Shown here: piece after piece, positions 57,945-64,000 of the stretch | Numbering within the stretch: the stretch's first letter is position 1 | How the letters are laid out: every line of letters starts with the position of its first letter | Assembly (NCBI RefSeq): GCF_030450055.1 | Contig: NZ_CP118480.1 | Location: 2,631,415-2,695,414, forward strand | Direction: 5' to 3' | DNA length: 64,000 nucleotides | Origin: Gallaecimonas kandeliae | GTDB taxonomy: Bacteria; Pseudomonadota; Gammaproteobacteria; Enterobacterales; Gallaecimonadaceae | Position numbers and translations under genes: made by a program | Notes under the pieces: generated by a model | Databases searched by the model: none | Seen by the model: only the letters and a program-made list of their open reading frames with translations | What the model was told of the DNA's origin: nothing

Positions 57945-58457
57945 GCGCTGATTTTAGATGCCGGGTTTACTCAGGCCATCCTTGGCCTTCGCCCTTCGAG
58001 CACGGGCTATCGATTTGCAGGGGGGCGCCCCTGCATGCGCCCTACTTTTTTTTCGGAAAAAGTAGGCGGGGCTTCCCAGGCAAAACCATCGCCCACGTTG
58101 CGCTTTTCCTTCGCCTCTGGTCGCTTGCCGCTGACCCAACTCCTGAATGGTCATGGTGGTGCGGACCGTCCATGGTGGTTGGGCCCAACTCGGCCATCCA
58201 GGGCCTCGCGCGAAGCTGCATAAAGCTGTGCTATCATGTGCAAGCTTCGCCCCGACGCGTACTCACCTGCACCTGGGCGGCCCCCTGCCATCCCTGTCTC
58301 GGCTGCCCCTCCACTCTCGGCGGCTCAGCGCTCCACTTAACGGGCAAAAAGCCACCACCAGCAGGGCTGCAGAAACCTAGACGCATGGCCGCTTCGCTAA
58401 ACCGTCGTCTAACTCGCTGATTTAGATAAAAACTCAAAGTGGGTGTCCCCTTGAGTT
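57945..58457 (+). repeat. Dispersed repeat L, copy L10, with partial P and H
   Basis: Begins with a truncated P (57969-58001). Hairpin a is GCAGGGG/CCCCTGC (about 58017-58034) and hairpin b CCTACTTTTT/AAAAAGTAGG (58041-58066), both compensated relative to L1. The body carries an extra insertion around 58140-58245 and ends GCGCTCCACTTAACGGG. H is 58431-58457 (AACTCAA/TTGAGTT). Confidence 0.8.
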
Positions 58458-58600
58458 CCTTGATCCCTGGCCCTCACCCTCCAGGCCATCGTCGCCAGCT
58501 CCAATGTTCAAAATCGCGTCCTGCGATTTTGTCGCTTCTTCTTCGCCTCTGGTCGTTCCCGGTGCACCGGTTCATACGCGTGTCCAGACACGTACTCACC
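58458..58600 (+). repeat. Dispersed repeat L, copy L11, left part
   Basis: Truncated P-like piece (58466-58532) and the CCTCTGGTCG to CGTACTCACC part of L. The IS at 58601 interrupts it; the remainder resumes at 59649. Confidence 0.75.
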
Positions 58601-59648
58601 GGCGTTGTTTCCCAAATCCGGTGAACCAATCCGCCTGACTGTGATCCGATCCCCGACGTATCGATGGGGAACAGCAGATGGGTCAGGCTAAACGCACTAT
58701 CACCAATTGGGCAGACTACAACCGCGCCTTGGTTAACCGAGGCTCATTAACCTTCTGGATGGATGAAGCGGCTACCCGCCATTGGCATTGCCAACAGCAT
58801 CACGGCGGTCGGGGTCGTGGTTTCGAATACAGCGACACCGCCATCGAGACAGCGCTGATGCTCAAGGGCCTGTTCGACCTGCCGCTGCGTGCCTTGGAAG
58901 GCTTTATCAACTCGCTATTCCAGTTGATGGAACTGCCGTTGACCTCGCCCAGTTACAGCTGCATCAGCAAGCGCGCCAAGACGGTCAACATCCGCTACCG
59001 CCTGCCCAGCAAGGGCCCAGTTGCCCACCTGGTTATCGACGCCACCGGGCTCAAGGTCTATGGCGAAGGCGAGTGGAAGCAACGCAAGTACGGCAAGGAG
59101 AAGCGCCGTGTCTGGCGCAAGCTACACCTGGCCGTCGATGCGCAGACCCATGAGGCTATCGCCGCCGAAGTCAGCCTGGAAAACGTCGGTGATAGCGAGG
59201 TACTGCCCGGCCTGCTCAATCCACTGCGCCGCCGTATCGACCAAGTCAGCGCCGACGGGGCTTACGACAGCAAAGCCTGCCACCGGCTACTGCAAAGAAA
59301 AGGCGCCAAAGCCAGCATCCCGCCTCGCAAGACAGCGGGGTACTGGGAGCAAGGTCACCCAAGGAACGAGGCAGTGGCGGCGCTGAAAGCCGGGCAACAG
59401 GCCGAGTGGAAAAGGGAAAGCGGCTATCACCAACGCTCAAAAGCGGAAACGGCCATGTCGCGATACAAGCAGCTCATCAGCCCGAAGCTGAGTCTGCGCG
59501 ACTACAACGGCCAAGTGGCAGAGGCTTTGGCCGGGGTGAAGGTGATGAACAAAATGCTGGGCCTCGGCATGCCTGTTCGCCAGGTCAGTTAAGGGCAGCA
59601 AGCCCTTTAGGAGCAGGCTTTCCAGGCTCTGATTTGATCAACAACGCC
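58601..59648 (+). mobile_element. IS5-family (IS903-group) insertion sequence, copy 3
   Basis: 1048 bp, perfect 9-bp target duplication GTACTCACC at 58592-58600 and 59649-59657. Differs from copy 1 by a handful of bases. Inserted into L11. Confidence 0.95.
58678..59592 (+). CDS. IS903-group transposase
   Basis: 304 aa, intact. Two substitutions relative to copies 1 and 2 (YDSKACH for YDSRACH, AGQQAEW for AGQLAEW). Confidence 0.95.
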   Translation: MGQAKRTITNWADYNRALVNRGSLTFWMDEAATRHWHCQQHHGGRGRGFEYSDTAIETALMLKGLFDLPLRALEGFINSLFQLMELPLTSPSYSCISKRAKTVNIRYRLPSKGPVAHLVIDATGLKVYGEGEWKQRKYGKEKRRVWRKLHLAVDAQTHEAIAAEVSLENVGDSEVLPGLLNPLRRRIDQVSADGAYDSKACHRLLQRKGAKASIPPRKTAGYWEQGHPRNEAVAALKAGQQAEWKRESGYHQRSKAETAMSRYKQLISPKLSLRDYNGQVAEALAGVKVMNKMLGLGMPVRQVS

Positions 59649-60055
59649 GTACTCACCTGCACCTGGGCGGCCCCCTGCCATCCCTGTCTCGGCTGCCCCT
59701 CCACTCTCGGCGGCTCAGCGCTCCACTTAACGGGCAAAAAGCCACCACCAGCAGGGCTGCAGAAACCAAGACGCATGGCCGCTTCGCTAAACCGTCGTCT
59801 AACTCGCTGATTTAGATAAAAACTCAAAGTGGGTGTCCCCTTGAGTTATGTTGAGTTATGGTCAGCGAGATGGTGCGCTGACCCCGGATGGGGTTGGGGC
59901 TTGCTTGCCTCAGGGGGGAATTGTTCAACAAGGCCCTTAACAGGCAGAACGCCACCACCAGCAAGGCCGTAGAAACTCAGACGCACAGCTGCTTCGACCA
60001 ACCATTTGCCAAGCACCTGATTTAGATAAGAACTCAAAGTGGGCGTTCCGTTGAA
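59649..60055 (+). repeat. L11 right part, H, and a further tail ending in a second H
   Basis: From 59649 to 59847 it is nearly identical to 58252-58457, ending in H (59821-59847). A second tail-like stretch (59938-60028) repeats the AGCAGGGC..AGACGCA pattern and ends in another H-like sequence at 60029-60055 (AACTCAA, right arm TTGAATT). Confidence 0.78.
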
Positions 60056-60078
60056 TTCTGATCTTGGTTATCCCTCTA

Positions 60079-60936
60079 TCAATTGATATTTTTTATCGTA
60101 TCAAATTTATCAATTGTTGCATAAAGAATATCTACATTGAAACCTACAGGTGTATATAAACGTGGGTCGTATGTGCTTCGCTCTTTTATGGCCTCCGATG
60201 CAATCTCAACTGCCTCCAAGGGGATAACTCTATAGTCTCTTAAATCCAGAGAATGCTCAAAGTGAGGTGGTTCAATTGAATTTTTCACTGATTTCGAAGT
60301 GAACGATGCACTCTCCATTGAAATTTCAGAGTATATTTCCTCATGCCTTTTGACTCTCAAGAAATTTGCATATCTTATTTCTATGGCAATCCAAGGAGAC
60401 AATGTATACTGATTATACTTCACTTCACTTTCTGGTATTTTATTAAATTCAAAATTCAACTCCGCTGAATTATTCGATTTTACAAAAATAATGCAATCAG
60501 ACTGGTCCATCGCTTCCAGTAATGCTGAAGAAAGGATTGAATCCGTATTATTAATAGCCCGCAAAGCAGGATCCAAAAAATAATAATCACCATCACCACG
60601 GCAGTATTTCTCTAAATATTCGGTTGTTGCCTCACGAATATTTCCCCACAACTGGGAATCGATAAAAGACTTAATTTCAAAAGTTTCATAAAGGTAGTTG
60701 GCAAACTTGGTGACAAGTTCTTTGTCTTGAGAGCTATGAGAGAGGAAAAAGTGAGGTTTACAGGAATTATTTAGAAGTTTTGCCGATATTTCTGAAGCAC
60801 TTATTTTTCCATTAACTAATTCCAGTACGTGGCCGCGTTGCTCTACTTCTTTACTTGCATACTCTAACTCATCCCCTTTGAAATTTTCAATTAAATATTC
60901 AAAATCATCAATTTCTAAAACATAACGCTTATACAT
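60079..60936 (-). CDS. TIR-domain protein, candidate defence effector
   Basis: 285 aa. After about 60 helical residues a TIR/TIR_2-like domain begins with HFFLSHSSQDKELV (residues 62-75). The WxxxE motif that carries the catalytic Glu in NAD-cleaving bacterial TIR domains appears as PWIAIEI (Trp182, Glu186), preceded by DQSDCIIFVKSNNS. TIR proteins in defence systems cleave NAD or make cyclic ADP-ribose signals. Strongly AT-rich, unlike the chromosome. It follows the membrane protein gene by six bases, so the two form an operon. NADase activity is inferred. Confidence 0.78.
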   Translation of the reverse strand: MYKRYVLEIDDFEYLIENFKGDELEYASKEVEQRGHVLELVNGKISASEISAKLLNNSCKPHFFLSHSSQDKELVTKFANYLYETFEIKSFIDSQLWGNIREATTEYLEKYCRGDGDYYFLDPALRAINNTDSILSSALLEAMDQSDCIIFVKSNNSAELNFEFNKIPESEVKYNQYTLSPWIAIEIRYANFLRVKRHEEIYSEISMESASFTSKSVKNSIEPPHFEHSLDLRDYRVIPLEAVEIASEAIKERSTYDPRLYTPVGFNVDILYATIDKFDTIKNIN

Positions 60937-60942
60937 TGGTGA

Positions 60943-61416
60943 TTACTCCCAGCAAATATAAGTAGATACAATAGCATTGATTATATATATTGGAATGACA
61001 GATTTTCCGTAAAGGCTTTTTGTATGTGGCTTGAAATTTCGATCATCTACAAATGAAGCTAGCATCGTGTCAAAGTCAAAATAGTTCACTTCATTGTTAT
61101 CCGAACATTCTTTGCAAGCTAGTTCGCTGTAGAGCCTTCTGAATTTTTTCTCTAAACTAAGATAGTACGAATCCAAATACCAAAATGCGACTGACAATAG
61201 CAGAGGAACAAATGAAAATATCGAGCTAAGGTAAAGGTAATTTGTAGAATAAAATGCTACAAACCCCGTTGTTACAGTCAAGCACCAAACTTTGACTTGG
61301 AATGATTTATCAGAGAGTCTATTTATTATCCCTTGGATATAGCCAAGGGCTGCAGTTTTAGCTTCGATAGAAGAATTTTTTCCAGGCACAGTGCATTTCC
61401 TTATATGCCATTCCAT
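60943..61416 (-). CDS. Three-helix membrane protein, partner of the TIR protein (SLATT-like)
   Basis: 157 aa. A short helix (GYIQGIINRLSDKSFQVKVW) leads into two membrane helices (about 43-58 and 65-82), a cytosolic stretch with two Cys (ACKEC), and a third hydrophobic segment near the end (about 138-155). This resembles SLATT-type or related small membrane proteins found next to nucleotide-signalling and TIR genes. It is the first gene of the operon. It may be the membrane-damaging arm or a sensor anchor; no assay-based function is known to me. Confidence 0.6.
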   Translation of the reverse strand: MEWHIRKCTVPGKNSSIEAKTAALGYIQGIINRLSDKSFQVKVWCLTVTTGFVAFYSTNYLYLSSIFSFVPLLLSVAFWYLDSYYLSLEKKFRRLYSELACKECSDNNEVNYFDFDTMLASFVDDRNFKPHTKSLYGKSVIPIYIINAIVSTYICWE

Positions 61417-61466
61417 AATATTGCCAAAGTACTTTGTGACATTCTTAAAAAATTGTCAATGAAGTT

Positions 61467-61508
61467 CAGTAGTAGCTCAAAATGGATATCTATTTTGAGC
61501 TACTACTG
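61467..61508. promoter_or_regulatory. Long perfect inverted repeat upstream of the TIR operon
   Basis: Arms of 17 bp (CAGTAGTAGCTCAAAAT and its complement) around the 8-nt loop GGATATCT, 51 bp upstream of the operon start. Too long and too perfect for chance. Could be an operator, an RNA hairpin in the leader, or an end of an inserted element. Confidence 0.75.
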
Positions 61509-61881
61509 CATCTGTTGCTTAGATGGAGATTGATCGAAGTGGCAGTGCACTGTGGCTTCTTCGGTCCAACTGGTAGTGGCGTTCCGCCCCTTAAGTGCAG
61601 CGCTGAGACGGTGGGGCGAGCGCGTTAAGAAATCAGTCCGGTGGACTGATTTTAGCTGGTGAGCGAGAGCGGCTTGTCCGCGAACTGACGTGGAAGGACA
61701 GCCGAGACAGGGATGTCGAGCGAGCGGAGGACGCGTCGGGGCGAAGCTTGTGCATCAAAGCGCTGCTTTGATGCTGCTGAGCGCGAGCACAGGACGTGCG
61801 AGCCGGGAACAATCACCAGGGATGGTTTCAAAGACCCTCATCTAACTATTGCACCAAGCGACCAGAGGCGAAGAAGAAGCG

Positions 61882-61954
61882 ACAAACCTGTATGGAACAG
61901 GTTTGAACATCGCTAGCGATGGCCCGGAGGGCGAAGACCAGGGATGGTCTGAGT
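61882..61954 (-). repeat. Mini-element P, copy P4
   Basis: 73 bp; first stem AAACCTGT/ACAGGTTT. Same position in L as P3. Confidence 0.8.
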
Positions 61955-62001
61955 AAACATGGGCGGTGGTTTTGGGTGGGCAGCCCCGCTGACTTTTGCC
62001 G

Positions 62002-62081
62002 ACAAAATTGCCGGGAGCAATTTTGAACATCGGAGTGCAGCGACGATGGCCCGAAGGGCGAGGACCAGGGATGGTCCGAGT
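62002..62081 (-). repeat. Mini-element P, copy P5
   Basis: 80 bp; first stem AAAATTGC/GCAATTTT, last stem GGACCA/TGGTCC. Inserted between CTGACTTTTGCC and TAAAAAAAGTAAC, the arms of hairpin b. Confidence 0.82.
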
Positions 62082-62109
62082 TAAAAAAAGTAACCCGGCT
62101 GCCGGGCCG

Positions 62110-62188
62110 ACAAATCTGTCAGGAACAGATTTGAACATCGGAGCCTGCGACGATGGCCCGTTCGGGCGAGGGCCTGGACGGCCCGAGT
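62110..62188 (-). repeat. Mini-element P, copy P6
   Basis: 79 bp; stems AAATCTGT/ACAGATTT, GCCCG/CGGGC and GGGCC/GGCCC. Inserted between CCGGGCCG and ATTACCGGC, in hairpin a. Confidence 0.82.
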
Positions 62189-62254
62189 ATTACCGGCAAT
62201 AAAGGAATCATCCGCGTTAAAACAGCTCGAAAGAAAAGCCAAACACTGACAACT

Positions 62255-62296
62255 CACTCCCACTCAATAGTGGCGGGCGGCTTGCCGGAGATATCC
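62255..62296 (-). pseudogene. guaA 3-prime end fragment (42 bp)
   Basis: On the minus strand it encodes [13 protein letters not shown] and stop, the universal end of GMP synthase, then homology stops abruptly. One of three copies of the guaA end. Confidence 0.8.
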
Positions 62297-62372
62297 CTGC
62301 TCTCTGCTTCCCCAGCTTTTTATCGCGTATTTGCTTCTGGCTGCCCCTGGGGCCTGCTCCCAGCTGACTATG

Positions 62373-62420
62373 TTCTTCGCCCTTCAAGGGCGTCATTTTT
62401 GCTTAGAGCTGTTATATTAG
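62373..62420 (+). pseudogene. 3-prime fragment of a DUF3147-like gene
   Basis: Reads FFALQGRHFCLELLY then stop, against FALVVRHFGIELLP in the gene at 54328. Lies 29 bp upstream of paralogue B. Confidence 0.5.
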
Positions 62421-62449
62421 GGGGAAAGTTGCGGTCCCAAGGAAGGCCA

Positions 62450-62830
62450 ATGAATTCCATCTTGACCAAAGCCGCCATCCTCTTTGGCGCCATGCTAGCA
62501 ACGCTGTTGACCGTCTTGGCAATGAAAGGCTTGGTGCATGAGGAAAGCCACCAGGAATTGGGTGTTGTCACCCTGGCGTTAGCCGATAGACACCAGGCAC
62601 AGGATGAGTGGCTGAAGCAATCAGTATTGACGTGCGCCTGCGTCGCAGAAGACATGCCTGTATGGCTCTTCCCAGAGGCAAATGAAGGAATGGGTTGCAA
62701 TCCCAGGTACATAGCGATATCAGGCAGGAAAGGGGCAAAGCAGTGCAGCTTTCCTATTGATGATTACCGCATACTGCCAAGGAGACCCTATAAGCAACCA
62801 GCAGGCTTGTTTAGAGTGGATTTGGACTGA
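62450..62830 (+). CDS. Anchored Cys-containing protein, paralogue B
   Basis: 126 aa. Anchor SILTKAAILFGAMLATLLTVLA, then KGLVHEESHQELGVVTLALADRH, four Cys (TCACV, GMGCNP, KQCSF) and the end RPYKQPAGLFRVD. Closest to paralogue C in the first half. The ATG at 62450 follows AAGGAAGG. The open frame extends much further upstream through repeat DNA, but homology starts here. Lies between two guaA end fragments. Confidence 0.65.
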   Translation: MNSILTKAAILFGAMLATLLTVLAMKGLVHEESHQELGVVTLALADRHQAQDEWLKQSVLTCACVAEDMPVWLFPEANEGMGCNPRYIAISGRKGAKQCSFPIDDYRILPRRPYKQPAGLFRVDLD

Positions 62831-62835
62831 AATGA

Positions 62836-62860
62836 AAAAGGCGCCTTGCGGCGCCTTTTC
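62836..62860. terminator. Terminator between paralogue B and the guaA fragment
   Basis: AAAAGGCGCC, TTGC, GGCGCCTTTT; works in both directions. Confidence 0.88.
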
Positions 62861-63027
62861 TTATTCCCACTCAATCGTCGCCGGCGGCTTACCAGAAATG
62901 TCGTAAACGACGCGGCTGATGCCGTCGATCTCGTTGATGATGCGTTTGGACATCTTGCCGAGCAGCTCGTAGGGCGGGTGGGCCCAGTGGGCGGTCATGA
63001 AATCGATGATCTCGACGGCGCTGGCGT
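62861..63027 (-). pseudogene. guaA 3-prime fragment (about 165 bp)
   Basis: On the minus strand it encodes the last 55 or so residues of GMP synthase, including [18 protein letters not shown] and [17 protein letters not shown], with an intact TAA stop but no upstream gene. It keeps its own terminator. Consistent with a guaA end displaced by integration or duplication. Confidence 0.85.
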
Positions 63028-63055
63028 GGCTAATCTTGGCAGCCAGCCTCCTTTT

Positions 63056-63112
63056 CTACTTAGTCTATTCGCCCTGGTGGTGCGCCATTTCGACGTAGAG
63101 CTGTTACCTTAG
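63056..63112 (+). pseudogene. 3-prime fragment of a DUF3147-like gene
   Basis: Reads SLFALVVRHFDVELLP then stop, 13 of 15 residues as in the gene at 54328. Lies 30 bp upstream of paralogue C and abuts the guaA fragment. Confidence 0.65.
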
Positions 63113-63142
63113 AGAGCAAATCACCCCCCAAGGAAGACGGTC

Positions 63143-63532
63143 ATGAGATCTGTATTGACCAAAGTCGCCATCCTCTTTGGCGCCATGCTGGCAACACTGT
63201 TGACTGTCTTGGCGATGAAAGGCCTGGTGCATGAGGAAAGCCACCGGGAGTTGGGTGTTGTCACCATAGCGTTGGCCGATAGACACCAGACACAGGCCCA
63301 GTGGGCAAACGAGATGAGGTTACGTTGCGCCTGTGTCGATCTTTATTTCCCGGACGATGACGTGGTGCCTGCTCCCGAAGGCATGGGATGCAATCCACGC
63401 CTATTCGATGCAACAATCAAAACAAAAGTGGTCCAGTGCAATTATCAGATAAAGGACAACGAATACCGTCCACCCATGCCGCCAAGAAAGCCGACAAAAG
63501 GGCCCGCGATGTTGTTCAGGGTGGACCAGTAG
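63143..63532 (+). CDS. Anchored Cys-containing protein, paralogue C
   Basis: 129 aa. Anchor SVLTKVAILFGAMLATLLTVLA, then KGLVHEESHRELGVVTIALADRH, four Cys (RCACV, GMGCNP, VQCNY) and a Pro/Lys-rich end before AMLFRVD. AAGGAAG precedes the ATG. Third member of the family; no known domain. Confidence 0.65.
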   Translation: MRSVLTKVAILFGAMLATLLTVLAMKGLVHEESHRELGVVTIALADRHQTQAQWANEMRLRCACVDLYFPDDDVVPAPEGMGCNPRLFDATIKTKVVQCNYQIKDNEYRPPMPPRKPTKGPAMLFRVDQ

Positions 63533-63629
63533 CTCAGCAGCCCCCACTCTAAGCCGTGTTGGAAGCCATCCGTCTACCAGCCAAGGAACGAAGCTAATAG
63601 TCCCTCAAGCCTATGAGATCCTGCGGGTC

Positions 63630-63870
63630 AGGCCCCGGAGCCCCTTTTAAGTGGAGCGCCTTACCGTCGGGAGCGTGAGCTGGCGCGAGACAGGGATGTC
63701 GAGCGAGCGGAGGACGCGTCGGGAACCGTACGCAGCGGTCAGCGGCAAGCGACCAGAGGTAAGGACACCGCGTAACGTTGGGGCGGTGGTTTTGGTTACT
63801 TTTTCCGAAAAAAAAGTAACCCGGCTGCCGGGCCGGGACCCGGCGACTAAACGAATCATCAGCTTTAAAG
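63630..63870 (-). repeat. Dispersed repeat L, copy L13
   Basis: Minus orientation, almost the same as L8. Hairpin b GGTTACTTTTT/AAAAAGTAACC at 63795-63822, then hairpin a. It lies about 40 bp from the guaA terminator, as L8 does from that of purL. Confidence 0.82.
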
Positions 63871-63910
63871 CAGCTTCGAAAAGAACAGCAGCCCCTCCCC
63901 CACACCCAAT

Positions 63911-63937
63911 AAAAAAACCCCGCTTTCGCGGGGTTTT
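63911..63937 (-). terminator. Terminator of guaA
   Basis: AAAAAACCCCGC, TTTC, GCGGGGTTTTTT. Confidence 0.9.
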
Positions 63938-63983
63938 TTAATGCTTTTGATCTGGGCCCTGCCTTACAGCCAGGCCGGTGCGA

Positions 63984-64000
63984 TCACTCCCACTCAATCG
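63984..64000 (-). CDS. guaA: GMP synthase, last codons only (continues beyond window)
   Basis: The last 17 bases encode TIEWE and stop on the minus strand, the conserved end of GuaA. The rest of the gene should lie to the right of the window. GuaA converts XMP to GMP. Confidence 0.7.

Larger units (their letters stand above)
61586..62215 (-). repeat. Dispersed repeat L, copy L12, with three P insertions
   Basis: Minus orientation, body start CCTTAAGTGCAGCGCTGAG. Contains the small hairpin AAATCAGTCC/GGACTGATTT (61630-61652) shared with L7, an extra segment at 61740-61855, and P4, P5 and P6. P5 interrupts hairpin b and P6 interrupts hairpin a. With L11 it forms an opposed pair around the TIR operon. 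Confidence 0.8.

Noticed and set aside
58250..59847. A 200-bp duplication created by IS copy 3
   Set aside because: The IS has its own 9-bp duplication; the two 200-bp blocks are the ends of L10 and L11, which were neighbours before the IS inserted.
62153..62449. N-terminal extension of paralogue B
   Set aside because: The extension runs through L12 and the guaA fragment; homology, signal segment and ribosome site all begin at 62450.
62846..63112. 88-aa plus-strand frame ending LFALVVRHFDVELLP
   Set aside because: Its first two thirds read antisense through the guaA end fragment; only the last 15 or so codons are homologous to DUF3147.

Overview
The window reads as the chromosome of a GC-rich gammaproteobacterium. 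The evidence is conserved gene order: gcvA-ygdD-rlmM, hemA-prfA-prmC-sirB2-sirB1-kdsA, lolB-ispE-prs and purL-mltF-tadA, plus E. coli-like RstA/RstB, CDP-diacylglycerol pyrophosphatase and MntH. A genus near Gallaecimonas is a guess from general character only. No rRNA, tRNA or CRISPR array was recognised.

Housekeeping blocks: 1-21.3 kb holds two PilZ-like proteins, the rlmM and hemA operons, lolB/ispE/prs, an M28 peptidase, opgG, a small Cys-rich secreted protein, mntH under a perfect Fur-type 7-1-7 repeat, a diguanylate cyclase, a CBS protein, an MHS transporter and a YeaD-type mutarotase. 21.9-25.2 kb holds rstA, rstB, an Asr-like gene behind a near-consensus RstA box, and cdh. 39.6-56.6 kb holds purL, mltF, tadA, an MscS channel, an M6-like protein with degenerate catalytic residues and ten internal repeats, pyrC, two metabolic operons and an XRE/cupin regulator with matching inverted repeats at its own gene and at a nearby SDR gene.

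Accessory blocks: 25.3-39.5 kb and 56.7-64 kb form a toxin/immunity/defence region. It contains a CHAP peptidoglycan hydrolase with a lipoprotein, a candidate membrane-active effector with an immunity-like membrane protein (three paralogues in all), a pair resembling Tse2/Tsi2, an AT-rich ABC-type ATPase of the AAA_13/PrrC-like kind, an AT-rich TIR-domain plus three-helix membrane protein operon, three paralogous Cys-containing anchored proteins, and two nearly identical RidA genes. Three nearly identical IS5-family (IS903-group) copies each carry perfect 9-bp target duplications.

The most unusual structure is a dispersed non-coding repeat, called L here, present in about 13 full or partial copies only in these accessory parts. 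Its two leading hairpins differ between copies but keep complementarity. Several copies end in a short hairpin around GTGGGTGTCC (H). A second three-hairpin unit of about 73-80 bp (P), also covarying, is inserted at four different positions in L. L copies bracket the toxin and defence genes and sit beside the terminators of purL and guaA. At the right edge the guaA 3-prime end occurs three times, as expected at a repeatedly used integration site. The L/P/H system and its cassettes are the best candidate for something undescribed.
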